From the NCBI GenBank assembly GCA_029547205.1, contig JAKPPT010000026.1, positions 1 through 36,166 of the forward strand: a DNA stretch of 36,166 nucleotides, given 5' to 3'. The translations under genes were made by a program, and so were the position numbers. The DNA is from Spirochaetota bacterium (GTDB lineage Bacteria > Spirochaetota > Spirochaetia > Treponematales > UBA12059). Below, piece by piece: positions 1 to 8,629 of this stretch. Every line of letters starts with the position of its first letter. Position 1 is the stretch's first letter. A model generated the notes under the pieces. That model was given only the letters and a program-made list of their open reading frames with translations. It did not search any database and was not told the origin of the DNA.

Positions 1-1
1 G

Positions 2-85
2 AATCAGGAAAAAGCTGGGAAAAATATTGATAATGGAGGAACATTAGCAGAGGATGCCGTCGTTGACGGTATGTATTTCGGCTAG
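2..85 (+). CDS. 3' end of an unidentified gene (partial)
   Basis: Frame 2 is open from the window edge and ends at the TAG at 83-85. It gives a 27-residue C-terminal tail that reads NQEKAGKNIDNGGTLAEDAV and ends in MYFG. No domain can be recognised from so short a piece, and it may be only chance open sequence. An 11-base direct repeat begins just before its stop codon. Confidence 0.35.
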   Translation, partial: NQEKAGKNIDNGGTLAEDAVVDGMYFG

Positions 86-122
86 ATTTTAGTTTTGATT
101 ATTATGTCCGTTTTCGGCTAGA
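76..122. repeat. 11-bp direct repeat around the first stop codon
   Basis: TTTCGGCTAGA occurs at 76-86 and again at 112-122. The first copy contains the TAG that ends the partial gene. The spacing of 36 bases suggests a small local duplication. No further function can be read from it. Confidence 0.5.
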
Positions 123-220
123 AAAATAATGAGGCATTGCGAGCCCTTTACTAAAGCTTGATTTTTTATTACATTTTTAGGGGAACCTTGCTATAAACCA
201 TTTGTTTTCAGGAGAGTGCT

Positions 221-496
221 ATGCCGACATACGAGTATGAATGCAAGACTTGTGGTTATTACTACGAAAAAAATCAGACAATGAGCGAAAATCCGGATAC
301 TCAATGTCCACAATGTGGTGGTTTAGTAAAGCGGCTCATTTCCGGCGGTACTGGTGTTATTTTTAAGGGTTCCGGTTTTTATGTAACCGATTCTAAAAAA
401 ACTAATCCTGCTTCAGGCCCAGCAAAAAAATGCGAAACTACCAGTACTTCTAATGCTTCCTGTTCCTGTTGTTCTGCAGCAAAGGAGACAGCCTGA
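221..496 (+). CDS. FmdB-family zinc ribbon protein
   Basis: This 91-residue protein opens with MPTYEYECKTCG, the hallmark of the FmdB/CxxC_CxxC regulatory-type zinc ribbon family. Cysteines C8, C11, C29 and C32 form one predicted zinc site. The C-terminal third is Ser/Thr-rich and ends in a cysteine cluster (CSCCSAA). A purine-rich AGGAG lies 7 bases before the ATG. Members of the family are usually annotated as regulatory, but their function is poorly known. The stop codon overlaps the likely start of the next zinc-ribbon gene, so the two are probably translated together. Confidence 0.85.
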   Translation: MPTYEYECKTCGYYYEKNQTMSENPDTQCPQCGGLVKRLISGGTGVIFKGSGFYVTDSKKTNPASGPAKKCETTSTSNASCSCCSAAKETA

Positions 497-801
497 AATC
501 TTCGGTTCACAAATACTATTGCCAGAATTGTGGTAAAGAAGTTGCTGCCGCAGCAAAGCGATGTCCGAGCTGCGGCAGAATTTTTACTTCGGTGCTCTGC
601 CCGCGATGCGGATTTTCTGGTCCAGAAGAAATTTTTGTTGAAGGCTGCCCGCTCTGCGGCTCTTCGGTCATGACTTCTCAGGCACAGAACGCTAAGCATG
701 AAAAAGGTTCTGCGTATAAACCACTATCATACACAGCCTTCGGTGCAATCATTTTCATTTTTGTGATATCGTGTATTTTGTTATTGTTGCGTTTGCTGTA
801 A
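493..801 (+). CDS. Double zinc-ribbon, tail-anchored membrane protein
   Basis: The protein has four CxxC pairs (CQNC, CPSC, CPRC, CPLC), enough for two zinc ribbons, followed by a hydrophilic linker and a single C-terminal membrane segment (AFGAIIFIFVISCILLLLRL). That topology would place the zinc ribbons in the cytoplasm. The first canonical start in frame is TTG at 469, which has no ribosome binding site and lies inside fmdB. AAAGGAGA at 480-487 instead points to a CTG at 493 that overlaps the fmdB stop (CTGA). I chose this start, giving 102 residues; it is an inference because CTG starts are rare. Function is unknown. Confidence 0.7.
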   Translation: MKSSVHKYYCQNCGKEVAAAAKRCPSCGRIFTSVLCPRCGFSGPEEIFVEGCPLCGSSVMTSQAQNAKHEKGSAYKPLSYTAFGAIIFIFVISCILLLLRLL

Positions 802-805
802 CAGG

Positions 806-1696
806 CTATTCTTGTGCAACAACTTTATTTCTGCCATTGTTTTTTGCTGCATAGAGTGCTGTGTCTGCATCCTCAATGAGTTGTTGATGTCCTTCAAAAT
901 AACGGGCAGAAGAGTAACTGGAAACGCCGATGCTAATGGTTATCTGCAACACTGGAATTATTGTATCCCATTTTTTTGATGCAATATGCTTACGAAATGC
1001 TTCTGCAGAAGAAATAGCCATTTCTTTTGAGAAATTTCGGAGAACAATCAAAAACTCATCACCACCGTATCTCCCAGCAAAACCATTTGCAGAAAAATGA
1101 TTATGGATGAGAATACCTAACTGCTGGAGGAGCTTATCGCCAACTGCGTGACCATATTTGTCATTAATGCTTTTGAAATGATCGATATCGAGCATACATA
1201 ATGCAAATGGTATACTATTTTTCTGTGCTTCACGGTAGAGCGATTCATAGGACATGAGTGCAGAGACATGATTTAAGAGTCCGGTAAGTCCGTCGTGTGT
1301 GGAGAGGTATTGGAGTCGCTCCTGATAGTCTTTAATTCGCAGTGCTGACCGAACACGAGCGATAATTTCAAGCTCTTCAAATGGTTTTCGTATGTAATCT
1401 ATAGCACCGCTGTCGAGCGCAGCTTTTACGTTAGCAGCATCTGTTCGTGCAGTTACCATTATTACAGGAAGCGTCTCAAAATCTGGTCTAGTTTTGATAT
1501 CCACAAGCAATTCTAATCCGGATTTTCCAGGCATAATGATATCGAGCAAAATAAGATCAATTTTCCTGGATTTGAGAAGTGGTATAACTTGTGACCCATC
1601 AGAGGTTGTTACTATAGTATAGTTTTCTTTTTGTAAAATTGATGCGAGTGCTTTTAATTCAAGCTCACTATCGTCCACAAGCAAAATGGTATGCAT
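806..1696 (-). CDS. Response regulator with diguanylate cyclase (REC-GGDEF) domain
   Basis: Residues 1-120 form a receiver domain with acidic D8/D9, phospho-acceptor D52 (LLDIIMPG), T82 and K104. Residues 130-296 form a GGDEF domain with an intact RYGGDEF signature (GGDEF at 211-215) and the substrate-side DIDHFKSIND motif. It should make cyclic di-GMP from two GTP when phosphorylated by a histidine kinase. The inhibitory I-site position upstream of GGDEF reads SANG rather than RxxD, so product feedback through that site is probably absent. No kinase gene is adjacent. It converges on the zinc-ribbon gene with a 4-base gap and no obvious terminator between them. Confidence 0.93.
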   Translation of the reverse strand: MHTILLVDDSELELKALASILQKENYTIVTTSDGSQVIPLLKSRKIDLILLDIIMPGKSGLELLVDIKTRPDFETLPVIMVTARTDAANVKAALDSGAIDYIRKPFEELEIIARVRSALRIKDYQERLQYLSTHDGLTGLLNHVSALMSYESLYREAQKNSIPFALCMLDIDHFKSINDKYGHAVGDKLLQQLGILIHNHFSANGFAGRYGGDEFLIVLRNFSKEMAISSAEAFRKHIASKKWDTIIPVLQITISIGVSSYSSARYFEGHQQLIEDADTALYAAKNNGRNKVVAQE

Positions 1697-1758
1697 GTGT
1701 ATAATGATATATCACAAAAGAACGGCTTGTAAAGTATGATTTAAATTAAGAAAAACTC

Positions 1759-2916
1759 TTATCGGGAGTTCGACACTTCTTTGTGTGTGCTCATAATTAT
1801 AGCAATCGGCCTTAGCCCAGGAATTTCTTCACAGATAATTTTTATAATAACAGTCATGGGAACAGACAGTACTAAGCCTGCAAATCCCCAGATCCAACCC
1901 CAAACAAGGAGGGATGTAAGCACAACAAATGTAGAAAGACCAAGATTTTGACCCTGTACATGCGGTTCGATTATATTTCCAATTACCATATTAATACTGA
2001 TCATAATAATAGCAGCCCAGATTACCGGCATTGGAGATGGCCAAAATTGAAGCAGCGCAAAACCGATAACACTGGCGCCAGCTGCAATTGAACCAAAAGT
2101 TGGTATAAAGTTTAAAATAAAGGATAGAACTCCCCAAATTACTGCAAAATCGAGTTTCAGGAGTGCTAAAAATAGCCAGACAAGAAGACCTGTTGCAAGG
2201 CTTACAAAGAATTTGATGCTGAGATATCGTGTAATGCTGGTAATTATATTTGAAGCTATTTTTTGGATATCGATAGAAAAGTTATCTGCTAATGCAACTT
2301 CCAGTTTTTTTTGAAGGAATGATGCTTCCATCATGAGAAAAATAGTAATAATGAGAATGGTAACAAGTTTTACAGTGTTGCTGATAAATGAACCGGAAAA
2401 TGATAGGATCAAATCCTGAACTGTTTTTCTAACGTTAGCCTGGTTCCAGACATTATCAAAAAACGAAAGGTGTTCATCAAATGGCAGATTAAAAACTGAT
2501 GCTGCAAGCTTGTAGATTTCCATGCTTCGTTTTTCGTAAAAACCAAGATTGTTAGCAATAGAACGGATGCTGTTATAGAGAATAATGGAAACAATTCCCA
2601 GAACTATAAGCATTATGAGTATTACTGTAAGAATTGCTACGATACGCGGTATTTTATATTTTTGAAAAAACCGAACAGGTGGTTCAAGCACAAATGAAAG
2701 AAATATCGCAATGAGAATAGGGAGAATAACACTTGCTCCAATTTTTAAGCAGGCTATGAGCAGTACGCTTGCAATAAATGAAACTAAAAGCAGATTAGCT
2801 CGTGCTAAGCTTGTTGTTGCCTTTGATAGCTTCTTTATTGATGGGGCATCAGTCTGATTTTGTTCCGGTGGAAGTGTTTGTAATTGTTCATCGTTTTTGT
2901 TTTGTTCTTTACTCAT
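1759..2916 (-). CDS. AI-2E/PerM family membrane transporter
   Basis: This 385-residue protein has a polar, low-complexity N-terminus (about 35 residues, Gln/Asn/Lys-rich) followed by roughly eight hydrophobic segments. These include an early pair (LLLVSFIASVLLIACLKIG, VILPILIAIFLSFVLEPP) and a C-terminal set containing NFIPTFGSIAAG and EPHVQGQNLGLS. The N-terminal ALEPPV-like turn, the central amphipathic stretch and the C-terminal motifs match the AI-2E transporter (formerly UPF0118, PerM/YdiK) family. Substrates of family members vary (AI-2, Na+/H+ and others), so the substrate here cannot be assigned. The upstream AAAAAGAA is only a weak ribosome binding site. Confidence 0.88.
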   Translation of the reverse strand: MSKEQNKNDEQLQTLPPEQNQTDAPSIKKLSKATTSLARANLLLVSFIASVLLIACLKIGASVILPILIAIFLSFVLEPPVRFFQKYKIPRIVAILTVILIMLIVLGIVSIILYNSIRSIANNLGFYEKRSMEIYKLAASVFNLPFDEHLSFFDNVWNQANVRKTVQDLILSFSGSFISNTVKLVTILIITIFLMMEASFLQKKLEVALADNFSIDIQKIASNIITSITRYLSIKFFVSLATGLLVWLFLALLKLDFAVIWGVLSFILNFIPTFGSIAAGASVIGFALLQFWPSPMPVIWAAIIMISINMVIGNIIEPHVQGQNLGLSTFVVLTSLLVWGWIWGFAGLVLSVPMTVIIKIICEEIPGLRPIAIIMSTHKEVSNSR

Positions 2917-2998
2917 AGTCTGTTAGTTCTTTTTACGCACTCTTTACAGTATTATAGCAAAGTTCAGTAAATGCAATAGTTGCTCGCAAAAATTGGTA

Positions 2999-3673
2999 TT
3001 ATTGTTGGATAATGATAAAGGCATCACTGCAATCAGGAATATTCTTTATCGTGCTAAGCCATCGTTCTGCATCAGCTTTAGAGTTGTAAGGACCAATGCG
3101 TACACGGTACCAGGTTTTTCCGCTTACAACAGAGCTTATAAGATAGCTCGTGAGACTCTTTTCTGCAAGCATGCGCTGCATATCTTCTGCTTTGAGCTTT
3201 GTAGAAAAACTAGCAACCTGTATCCAGTATCGAGTTTGTTGTTTTTGAGATTGTGTTGTTTGTGAAGCACTCGGTTTGACAACCTGGTTTGTTGGTTTAA
3301 CTGATGTTGTAGTGCTCGAACCTGCTGCTCCAGTAGGTTTGGTTTGTGCAGGCGGAGTAGGGACAGGTATACTTGTAGCAGTGGGTTCACTGACACTGGT
3401 TTCAGATGCTGAATTTGCAGGTTCTTCCTGGTTGTTAAAGACAATGCTTATAACAGTACCAGATTCATCGGGAGTAGGGTTTGTTTGATTGGTGGCAGCG
3501 AGTGTGTCCTGAACCGTTTTTGATGGTTCCGGTATCGGTGTTTGTATTGCAACTGATGCAGGTTGAGGTTTTTGTGCAGGAATTTTTAAAAGCAATGCCA
3601 GTGCAACAATGATACCCAATGCAATAATACTATATAGAACAATTAAAATTATTTTTTTTGCATCAGCTGCCAT
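2999..3673 (-). CDS. SPOR-domain membrane protein
   Basis: GGAGG lies six bases before the ATG at 3673 (MAADAKKIILIV), which I prefer over the upstream in-frame ATG at 3703 that has no ribosome binding site. The 224-residue product has one membrane helix near residues 7-28, a long Pro/Thr/Ser/Gln-rich periplasmic linker of about 115 residues, and a C-terminal SPOR domain (RYWIQVASFSTKLKAEDMQR ... WYRVRIGPY). SPOR domains bind denuded septal peptidoglycan, so a role in division or the cell envelope is likely. The bitopic layout resembles FtsN/DedD-type proteins, but linker similarity is uninformative. It is separated from coaE by 125 bases. Confidence 0.88.
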   Translation of the reverse strand: MAADAKKIILIVLYSIIALGIIVALALLLKIPAQKPQPASVAIQTPIPEPSKTVQDTLAATNQTNPTPDESGTVISIVFNNQEEPANSASETSVSEPTATSIPVPTPPAQTKPTGAAGSSTTTSVKPTNQVVKPSASQTTQSQKQQTRYWIQVASFSTKLKAEDMQRMLAEKSLTSYLISSVVSGKTWYRVRIGPYNSKADAERWLSTIKNIPDCSDAFIIIQQ

Positions 3674-3798
3674 TATAATCCTCCGGTTATAGGGGTAGTA
3701 CAATACCCATGTAGTCTTACGCTTTGAATATCGGGTGGTTTAGATAAGAAATTAAGTATATTCTCTCACGTCATTTACTGTGTTCGAACCATTCAGAA

Positions 3799-4389
3799 TT
3801 AGCACGTTGGTGGCTGCAATTTGAGTGCTTTGGCAATACAACGTTCGAGCTGCCGGGTTGATCCCATGTTGACTACAGTAATAATTGGAATATGAGGAGG
3901 CCGATGTGCAAAGAGCTGTTTTTGAGCATTCATTTTTGCAAGGATTTCACATGCACCACGCCTATCGCGTTTGAGTCCTCTCAAAAGCCTGAGCAAAAAT
4001 GGACTTTGTATTTCAATAATTTTAGAACAGCGGCTAACATGAGGAATTTTGTACAGAATGGCAGCGTTGATACATACCTGTTCTTTCGGAGCGCGTTCAA
4101 TATGTGTATCGAGCAGGCTGAACATAATCGGATGAACAATAGCTTCATATGTTGAAAGAATTTTTGCATCTGGAAATACACGTTCAGCAATTTTTTTTCT
4201 ATCCATGGTGCCGTCAGCCCTGCAAATATCTTTTCCCAGGAGTTTGATTACATCATCTCTGGCTAGATTGAGCGCTTCATGTCCTAGTTTATCAAGATCG
4301 ATAGTATACCATCCAAGGTTTTCGAGAATGTTTGCTGCGGTATTTTTGCCAGAACAGTATGCGCCGGTAAGCCCTATTATGGTTTTCAT
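3799..4389 (-). CDS. coaE: Dephospho-CoA kinase
   Basis: This 196-residue protein starts MKTIIGLTGAYCSGKN and has the D-LDKLGHEAL and HP-I (VHPIMFSLL) motifs typical of CoaE, which phosphorylates dephospho-CoA in the last step of CoA synthesis. Length fits the family. The Walker A loop reads GAYCSGKNT, with Asn where Ser/Thr normally follows GK; the next residue is Thr. The ATG overlaps the polA stop (ATGA), so translation is coupled to polA. CoA supply is also relevant to the mevalonate genes in this window, but no direct regulatory link is visible. Confidence 0.88.
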   Translation of the reverse strand: MKTIIGLTGAYCSGKNTAANILENLGWYTIDLDKLGHEALNLARDDVIKLLGKDICRADGTMDRKKIAERVFPDAKILSTYEAIVHPIMFSLLDTHIERAPKEQVCINAAILYKIPHVSRCSKIIEIQSPFLLRLLRGLKRDRRGACEILAKMNAQKQLFAHRPPHIPIITVVNMGSTRQLERCIAKALKLQPPTC

Positions 4390-7151
4390 TCCATTGATCC
4401 CCAGCTATGGCCAATGCTGATAGAAACTCTAAGTGGAACCGAAAGTGGCCATGCGTTTTCCATACAGGTTTTGAGTGCCTGAGCAAACGCTTCGGCCTGA
4501 TGTTCTGGTACTTCCACAATGAGTTCATCGTGTACCTGGAGCAGTAAGCGCGAATCCTTCCAATCGCGCTTTATCATATCCGCCACTGCAATCATGGCTT
4601 TCTTTACAATATCAGCTGCTGTGCCCTGAATGGGAGTATTTACCGCTATACGTTCAGCAGCCTGCCGTTCGGTAGCATTTCTGCTATTGATGGTGCGAAT
4701 AATACGTTTGCGACCGCTCAGTGTGCGTACGAAACCTGTTTTACGAACCTGTTCTACAGTATTCTGGATAAATGTTGAAATACCTTTATAGGTAGCAAAA
4801 TAGGCTTCTATAAACCGATTAGCGTCGGTTCTGGAAATCTTAAGGTCTCGGGCAAGCCGGAATGCGCTCATTCCATAGATCACGCCAAAGTTAATTGTTT
4901 TTGCGATCCGGCGCTCGGATGGAGTAACTTCGTCTTCCTGTTTATGAAAGAGCAGCGCTGCTGTTTTTGTATGAATGTCCCGTCCTTCCTGAAATGCTGT
5001 TTTGAGTGCAGGATCATTTGAAAGATGCGCAAGCACCACAAGTTCAATTTGTGAGTAATCTGCTGAAACAAGCAGGTGTCCTGGCTCTGCAATAAATGCC
5101 TCGCGAATTCGTTTGCCTTCCTGTTCTCTGACTGGAATATTTTGTAAGTTGGGGTCTCGCGAGCTAAGCCTGCCTGTTGCAGTACCCGTCTGTATAAAAT
5201 GCGTATGGAGTCTTCCATGAGCATCGGTTTGTTCTGGAAGTGTGTCGACGTAAGTATTTTTTAATTTTTGCAATGTTCGAAAATTTAGAATCAATTCCGG
5301 CAAGGGGTCTAGCTGAGCTAGTTCTTCCAGTACAGAAATATCTGTACTGTATCCTGTTTTAGTTTTTTTGCCCGGATTGAGTTTTCGTTCTTCAAAGAGA
5401 ACGGTCTGGAGCTGTTTTGTAGAATTGATGTTAAACTCGTGTCCAGCCAGTCGATATGCTTCTGCTTCGAGTGATTTGCATGTTGTATCAAGCTCTTTAC
5501 CAAATTGCTCGAGCTGTTTTTTATTAATGAGAATACCCGTTCGTTCCATCTGAGAAAGAATAGGAAGCACGGGCATTTCTATATCGGTAAAAACAGGCAT
5601 GAGCTCTTCCTGTATAAGGAGTGGTTTTAGAATAGTATAGAGACGCAGCGCCATGTCAGCATCTTCTGCAGCATACGCAGTTGCCTCTTTGATCGGGACT
5701 GCAGAAAATACACTTCCTTTAGGCACCACTTCGTTGTAAGCAACTCCTTCATAATCGAGATATTGCTTCCCGAGCTGTTCCAGTTTTAGTGAGGGCAATT
5801 CTGGATCGAGCAGCCATGCAGCTATCATGGTATCCCATGGTTTGGCATGAATATTGATGCCCCAGTTTTCCAGCACATGAAAATCAAATTTAACATTCTG
5901 GCCTACTACCGTAATAGCAGAATCCTCAAAGAGTTCCTGAAGCCCTTTTTTTAATATCGAGTCAGCAATACAGTTTGTGTCCGGAGCACAAACGGGAACA
6001 TATACTGCGCTGCAGGGGCTAACTGCAATAGAAAAACCAACTGGAGTTGCAGTGTGTTCATCGAGGGAATCTGTTTCTGTATCAAAGGCAAAGTATCCCT
6101 GTTCTTTGCATTGTGTGATAATATTGAAAAATTTCTCTTCGTTAGTTATAGATTCATAACTTCCTTTGCAGGAGTATCCTGCAGGCAGAGCTGCATACTG
6201 TCTGGCTTTTGATGACTCAAAGTCTGTGATGCTAGAAACTTGAGGGGCTTCATCAGCTTTTGTGTGAGGAGCTGTATCAAAAAGCGATGAGCTCATATCG
6301 CGCATGAGGCTTTTCATGTTGAGCCCGGCAAGTATTGGCTGAATCGCTCTATGATTGAGTTCAGAAACCGCATATGTTGTAAGAGATTTTGAGATACCCG
6401 GAACATCGGTATGCAAGGTAATTAACTCACGCGATAGTCTGGCGCTCTCAATGCCAGCCTTAATTTTAGCTTTGAGCGATTCTGGCTTTATAGTTTCCGC
6501 ATTTGCAATGATTGCTTCCAGTGTGCCATACTGTGCAATAAGTTTTTGTGCAGTTTTATCACCAATGCCGGTTATTCCTGGCACATTATCCGAAGTGTCT
6601 CCCGTTAAAGAGAGATACTCTAGTATCTGGTTTGGCTTAACACCCCATAAATTTTCTACCGCTTGAGCATCTACTTCAATAAATCCCGCATCTTTATCAG
6701 GGCGGAGTACATGTGTATATTCATTTACGAGCTGTAAGAGGTCTTTGTCTCCGGAAACAATGCGGCATGATGCTTGAGCATTGGTGCAAGCTGTGCTCAG
6801 TGTGGCAATAATGTCATCGGCTTCATACCCATCGACTCTGAGAGTAGCAATTCCGAGTTTTGTAATAAGATCCTCAATAATCGGTACCTGGGCATGTAAG
6901 TCTTCAGGAGCCTTCTCTCGTGTTGCTTTGTATTCTGGATATTTTACATGTCGAAATGTTGGTACGCGTGAATCAAAAACAACTGCACAGTATTCAGGCT
7001 TGTAGCTGTCCCAGAGCTGGAAAATAGTCTTGAGAAATCCAAATATCGAGGAAACATTTGTGCCATCGGGTGCTCTCAGTGGTGAACGAATAAAGGCAAA
7101 ATAGGATCGGTATATTATTGCATATGCATCGATAAGAAAGAGGCTTTTCAT
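4386..7151 (-). CDS. polA: DNA polymerase I
   Basis: This 921-residue, three-domain polymerase has its full family length. The N-terminal 5'-nuclease (about 1-290) shows LIDAYAIIYRSYFAF, GYEADDIIATL and SLTGDTSDNVPG. The 3'-5' exonuclease keeps motif I (FDTETDSL, near residue 355), motif II (GQNVKFDFHVL) and motif III (YAAEDADMAL), so proofreading should be active. Polymerase motif A (DYSQIEL, near 698), motif B (RRIAKTINFGVIYG, near 750) and motif C (QVHDELIVEV, near 870) are intact. It serves in Okazaki-fragment maturation and repair. It lies between the flagellar chaperone genes and coaE in one apparent minus-strand unit. AAAGGA lies about 15 bases upstream, so the ribosome binding site is weak. 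Confidence 0.97.
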   Translation of the reverse strand: MKSLFLIDAYAIIYRSYFAFIRSPLRAPDGTNVSSIFGFLKTIFQLWDSYKPEYCAVVFDSRVPTFRHVKYPEYKATREKAPEDLHAQVPIIEDLITKLGIATLRVDGYEADDIIATLSTACTNAQASCRIVSGDKDLLQLVNEYTHVLRPDKDAGFIEVDAQAVENLWGVKPNQILEYLSLTGDTSDNVPGITGIGDKTAQKLIAQYGTLEAIIANAETIKPESLKAKIKAGIESARLSRELITLHTDVPGISKSLTTYAVSELNHRAIQPILAGLNMKSLMRDMSSSLFDTAPHTKADEAPQVSSITDFESSKARQYAALPAGYSCKGSYESITNEEKFFNIITQCKEQGYFAFDTETDSLDEHTATPVGFSIAVSPCSAVYVPVCAPDTNCIADSILKKGLQELFEDSAITVVGQNVKFDFHVLENWGINIHAKPWDTMIAAWLLDPELPSLKLEQLGKQYLDYEGVAYNEVVPKGSVFSAVPIKEATAYAAEDADMALRLYTILKPLLIQEELMPVFTDIEMPVLPILSQMERTGILINKKQLEQFGKELDTTCKSLEAEAYRLAGHEFNINSTKQLQTVLFEERKLNPGKKTKTGYSTDISVLEELAQLDPLPELILNFRTLQKLKNTYVDTLPEQTDAHGRLHTHFIQTGTATGRLSSRDPNLQNIPVREQEGKRIREAFIAEPGHLLVSADYSQIELVVLAHLSNDPALKTAFQEGRDIHTKTAALLFHKQEDEVTPSERRIAKTINFGVIYGMSAFRLARDLKISRTDANRFIEAYFATYKGISTFIQNTVEQVRKTGFVRTLSGRKRIIRTINSRNATERQAAERIAVNTPIQGTAADIVKKAMIAVADMIKRDWKDSRLLLQVHDELIVEVPEHQAEAFAQALKTCMENAWPLSVPLRVSISIGHSWGSME

Positions 7152-7169
7152 GCATACAGCATACTATGT

Positions 7170-7634
7170 TTATCCTTTAATATCCAGAGCACGTGGTTCT
7201 GGTGTATCAGCATAGATGCTTTTCTTTTTTGCATACGGGTTATTGATACTCATAATTTCATGCCGGAGCATTTCCATATGCTGCTTAAGCAATTGTCTGT
7301 TTGCTGCATTTCGAGTGATAACTTCGTTTTTTAATGTATCAATCGTTGTGCGAAGTTCTGGTATCCATTCAGGCTCAGCGCCTTTATATGCAGCACGATA
7401 CATATCTTCTAGTGGATCAATAACTTTTTGCAATGCAAAAATATCCGCAACTATGGCTTGTTCAGCTTCTACATGCTGAACGAGTGCATCGACATTGTCT
7501 GTTTCAATAGCTTTTTGTTCATGTTCAAGCAGGTTGAGGTAATTGTAAAATTTTTCACGCTGCTGGAGCAAAAGTTCACGAAACCGTTTGAGTATTGCAA
7601 CCCGCTGATCGAGTTCGTCTTGACTTAGTGGCAT
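7170..7634 (-). CDS. FlgN-like flagellar chaperone
   Basis: This 154-residue protein is almost wholly helical and highly charged, with heptad-rich stretches (LLLQQREKFYNYLNLLEHEQ, IDTLKNEVITRNAANRQLLK). This matches the FlgN/FliT-like export-chaperone fold and the family FlgN (hook-filament junction chaperone). The start lies one base past the fliS stop, so the two are translationally coupled. Pairing with fliS supports a role in type III flagellar secretion. Sequence conservation in FlgN is low, so this call rests on composition, length and neighbour. Confidence 0.72.
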   Translation of the reverse strand: MPLSQDELDQRVAILKRFRELLLQQREKFYNYLNLLEHEQKAIETDNVDALVQHVEAEQAIVADIFALQKVIDPLEDMYRAAYKGAEPEWIPELRTTIDTLKNEVITRNAANRQLLKQHMEMLRHEIMSINNPYAKKKSIYADTPEPRALDIKG

Positions 7635-7635
7635 A

Positions 7636-8070
7636 TTAACCAGCTATATTGACGCCGACTTTGCTTTCGCCGGCAGTGCCTTGTGTCTGTTCTACTGCAA
7701 CAACCCAGGCTTTATAGAGTTCTTCTAACATGTTTTTAACAGGACGCAGTAGACTTGCATTTTTCTGGATATTGGCTTCCATGAGCTCATGATTAAAGTA
7801 TACATAGAGAGAAAAAAGATTATGAGCAATTTCTCCGCCTGCCTCAAAATCAAGGCTTGCCATGAGTTCGGTAATAATATCCTGTGTTTTAATGATGGCA
7901 TTGTTTATTTTTTCGATATTCTGGGGATGCTTACGGCAATCTTGCTCAAGCAATTCTAGTGCATAGCTTGCCTGTTTTATTGCTTCTGCATACAACATAA
8001 GTATGAGCTGGCCAGGACTTGCGGTTTTAATTTTTGTTTCTTTATAGGCATTCAGCGGGTTTGTAATCAT
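7636..8070 (-). CDS. fliS: Flagellar export chaperone FliS
   Basis: NPLNAYKETKIKTASPGQLI is the conserved N-terminus of FliS, the cytoplasmic chaperone that binds the C-terminal helix of flagellin and delivers it to the export gate. GGGAGG is placed 5 bases before ATG 8070, which makes a 144-residue product. The longer frame to 8097 lacks a ribosome binding site. Helices and the LMLYAEAIKQASYALELL segment fit the family. It heads the fliS-flgN-like-polA-coaE run. A possible flagellar sigma-28 promoter lies upstream. Confidence 0.93.
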   Translation of the reverse strand: MITNPLNAYKETKIKTASPGQLILMLYAEAIKQASYALELLEQDCRKHPQNIEKINNAIIKTQDIITELMASLDFEAGGEIAHNLFSLYVYFNHELMEANIQKNASLLRPVKNMLEELYKAWVVAVEQTQGTAGESKVGVNIAG

Positions 8071-8135
8071 AATTTCCTCCCAAAATATCTTACTCAAAGT
8101 CTGTAGTTCAAAGGTTGCTAATATACCTTATTTAA

Positions 8136-8162
8136 GTTTCGGCTCTTAAAAATAAAAATTGA
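8136..8162 (-). promoter_or_regulatory. Possible sigma-28 (FliA) promoter for fliS
   Basis: On the minus strand TCAA, a 15-base spacer and GCCGAAAC resemble the bacterial sigma-28 consensus TAAA-N15-GCCGATAA (3/4 and 6/8 matches). It sits about 65 bases upstream of the fliS start, where a flagellar promoter would be expected. The match is partial and the region is AT-rich. Confidence 0.35.
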
Positions 8163-8171
8163 GAAAAAAAA

Positions 8172-8615
8172 TTACTGTCCGTAATATTTTTCAAGAATTG
8201 CATATGCCTGATTGTAGATGGCACAAACTTCTGTTGCCTTCTTTTGAGCTGCGGGATCTGCTGCAAACCTGTCAGGGTGATGTTCTTTGAGGAGCCGTTT
8301 GTATGCTTGTTTTACTTCAGCAAAACTTGCTCGACGCGTAAGACCGAGCACTCGAAGCGCATCATCGACTTCATTGGCAGAAAAGTCTCCCGTGTTTGTC
8401 CAGGAACGCTGTTCTTCTTCGTGTTTTTGACGGAATTGTTCCTGTTTTTCACGATCATTCCGTAAAAATGCATCTAGTTCTTCCCATGCTTCGTCAAAAA
8501 ATGGGTCATGGGATTTGCTCTGGTATCGAGAGTCATAGTCTGTTGTATCCTGCCAGGTATCGCTGGCAAAGAGAGATTTTAAGAGAGTTGCCAGTCTGTC
8601 AAAAAGTGCATCCAC
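8172..8615 (-). CDS. J-domain (DnaJ-like) co-chaperone
   Basis: The C-terminal 70 residues form a J domain with RVLGLTRRASFAEVKQAYKR, the invariant HPD (KEHHPDRF) and a final helix, which should stimulate DnaK ATPase. The N-terminal half is charged and has no Gly/Phe region or zinc fingers, so this is a class III J protein with the J domain at the C-terminus. The frame is open to ATGs at 8651 and 8681, but neither has a ribosome binding site. AAGGAG lies five bases before GTG 8615 and gives 147 residues. That start leaves the inverted-repeat element at 8630-8762 wholly outside the gene. Confidence 0.82.
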   Translation of the reverse strand: MDALFDRLATLLKSLFASDTWQDTTDYDSRYQSKSHDPFFDEAWEELDAFLRNDREKQEQFRQKHEEEQRSWTNTGDFSANEVDDALRVLGLTRRASFAEVKQAYKRLLKEHHPDRFAADPAAQKKATEVCAIYNQAYAILEKYYGQ

Positions 8616-8629
8616 ATGTGCTCCTTGCT

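Noticed and set aside
469-492. Extra N-terminal residues of the double zinc-ribbon protein
   Set aside because: The stretch is the 3' end of fmdB in another frame and there is no ribosome site before TTG 469.
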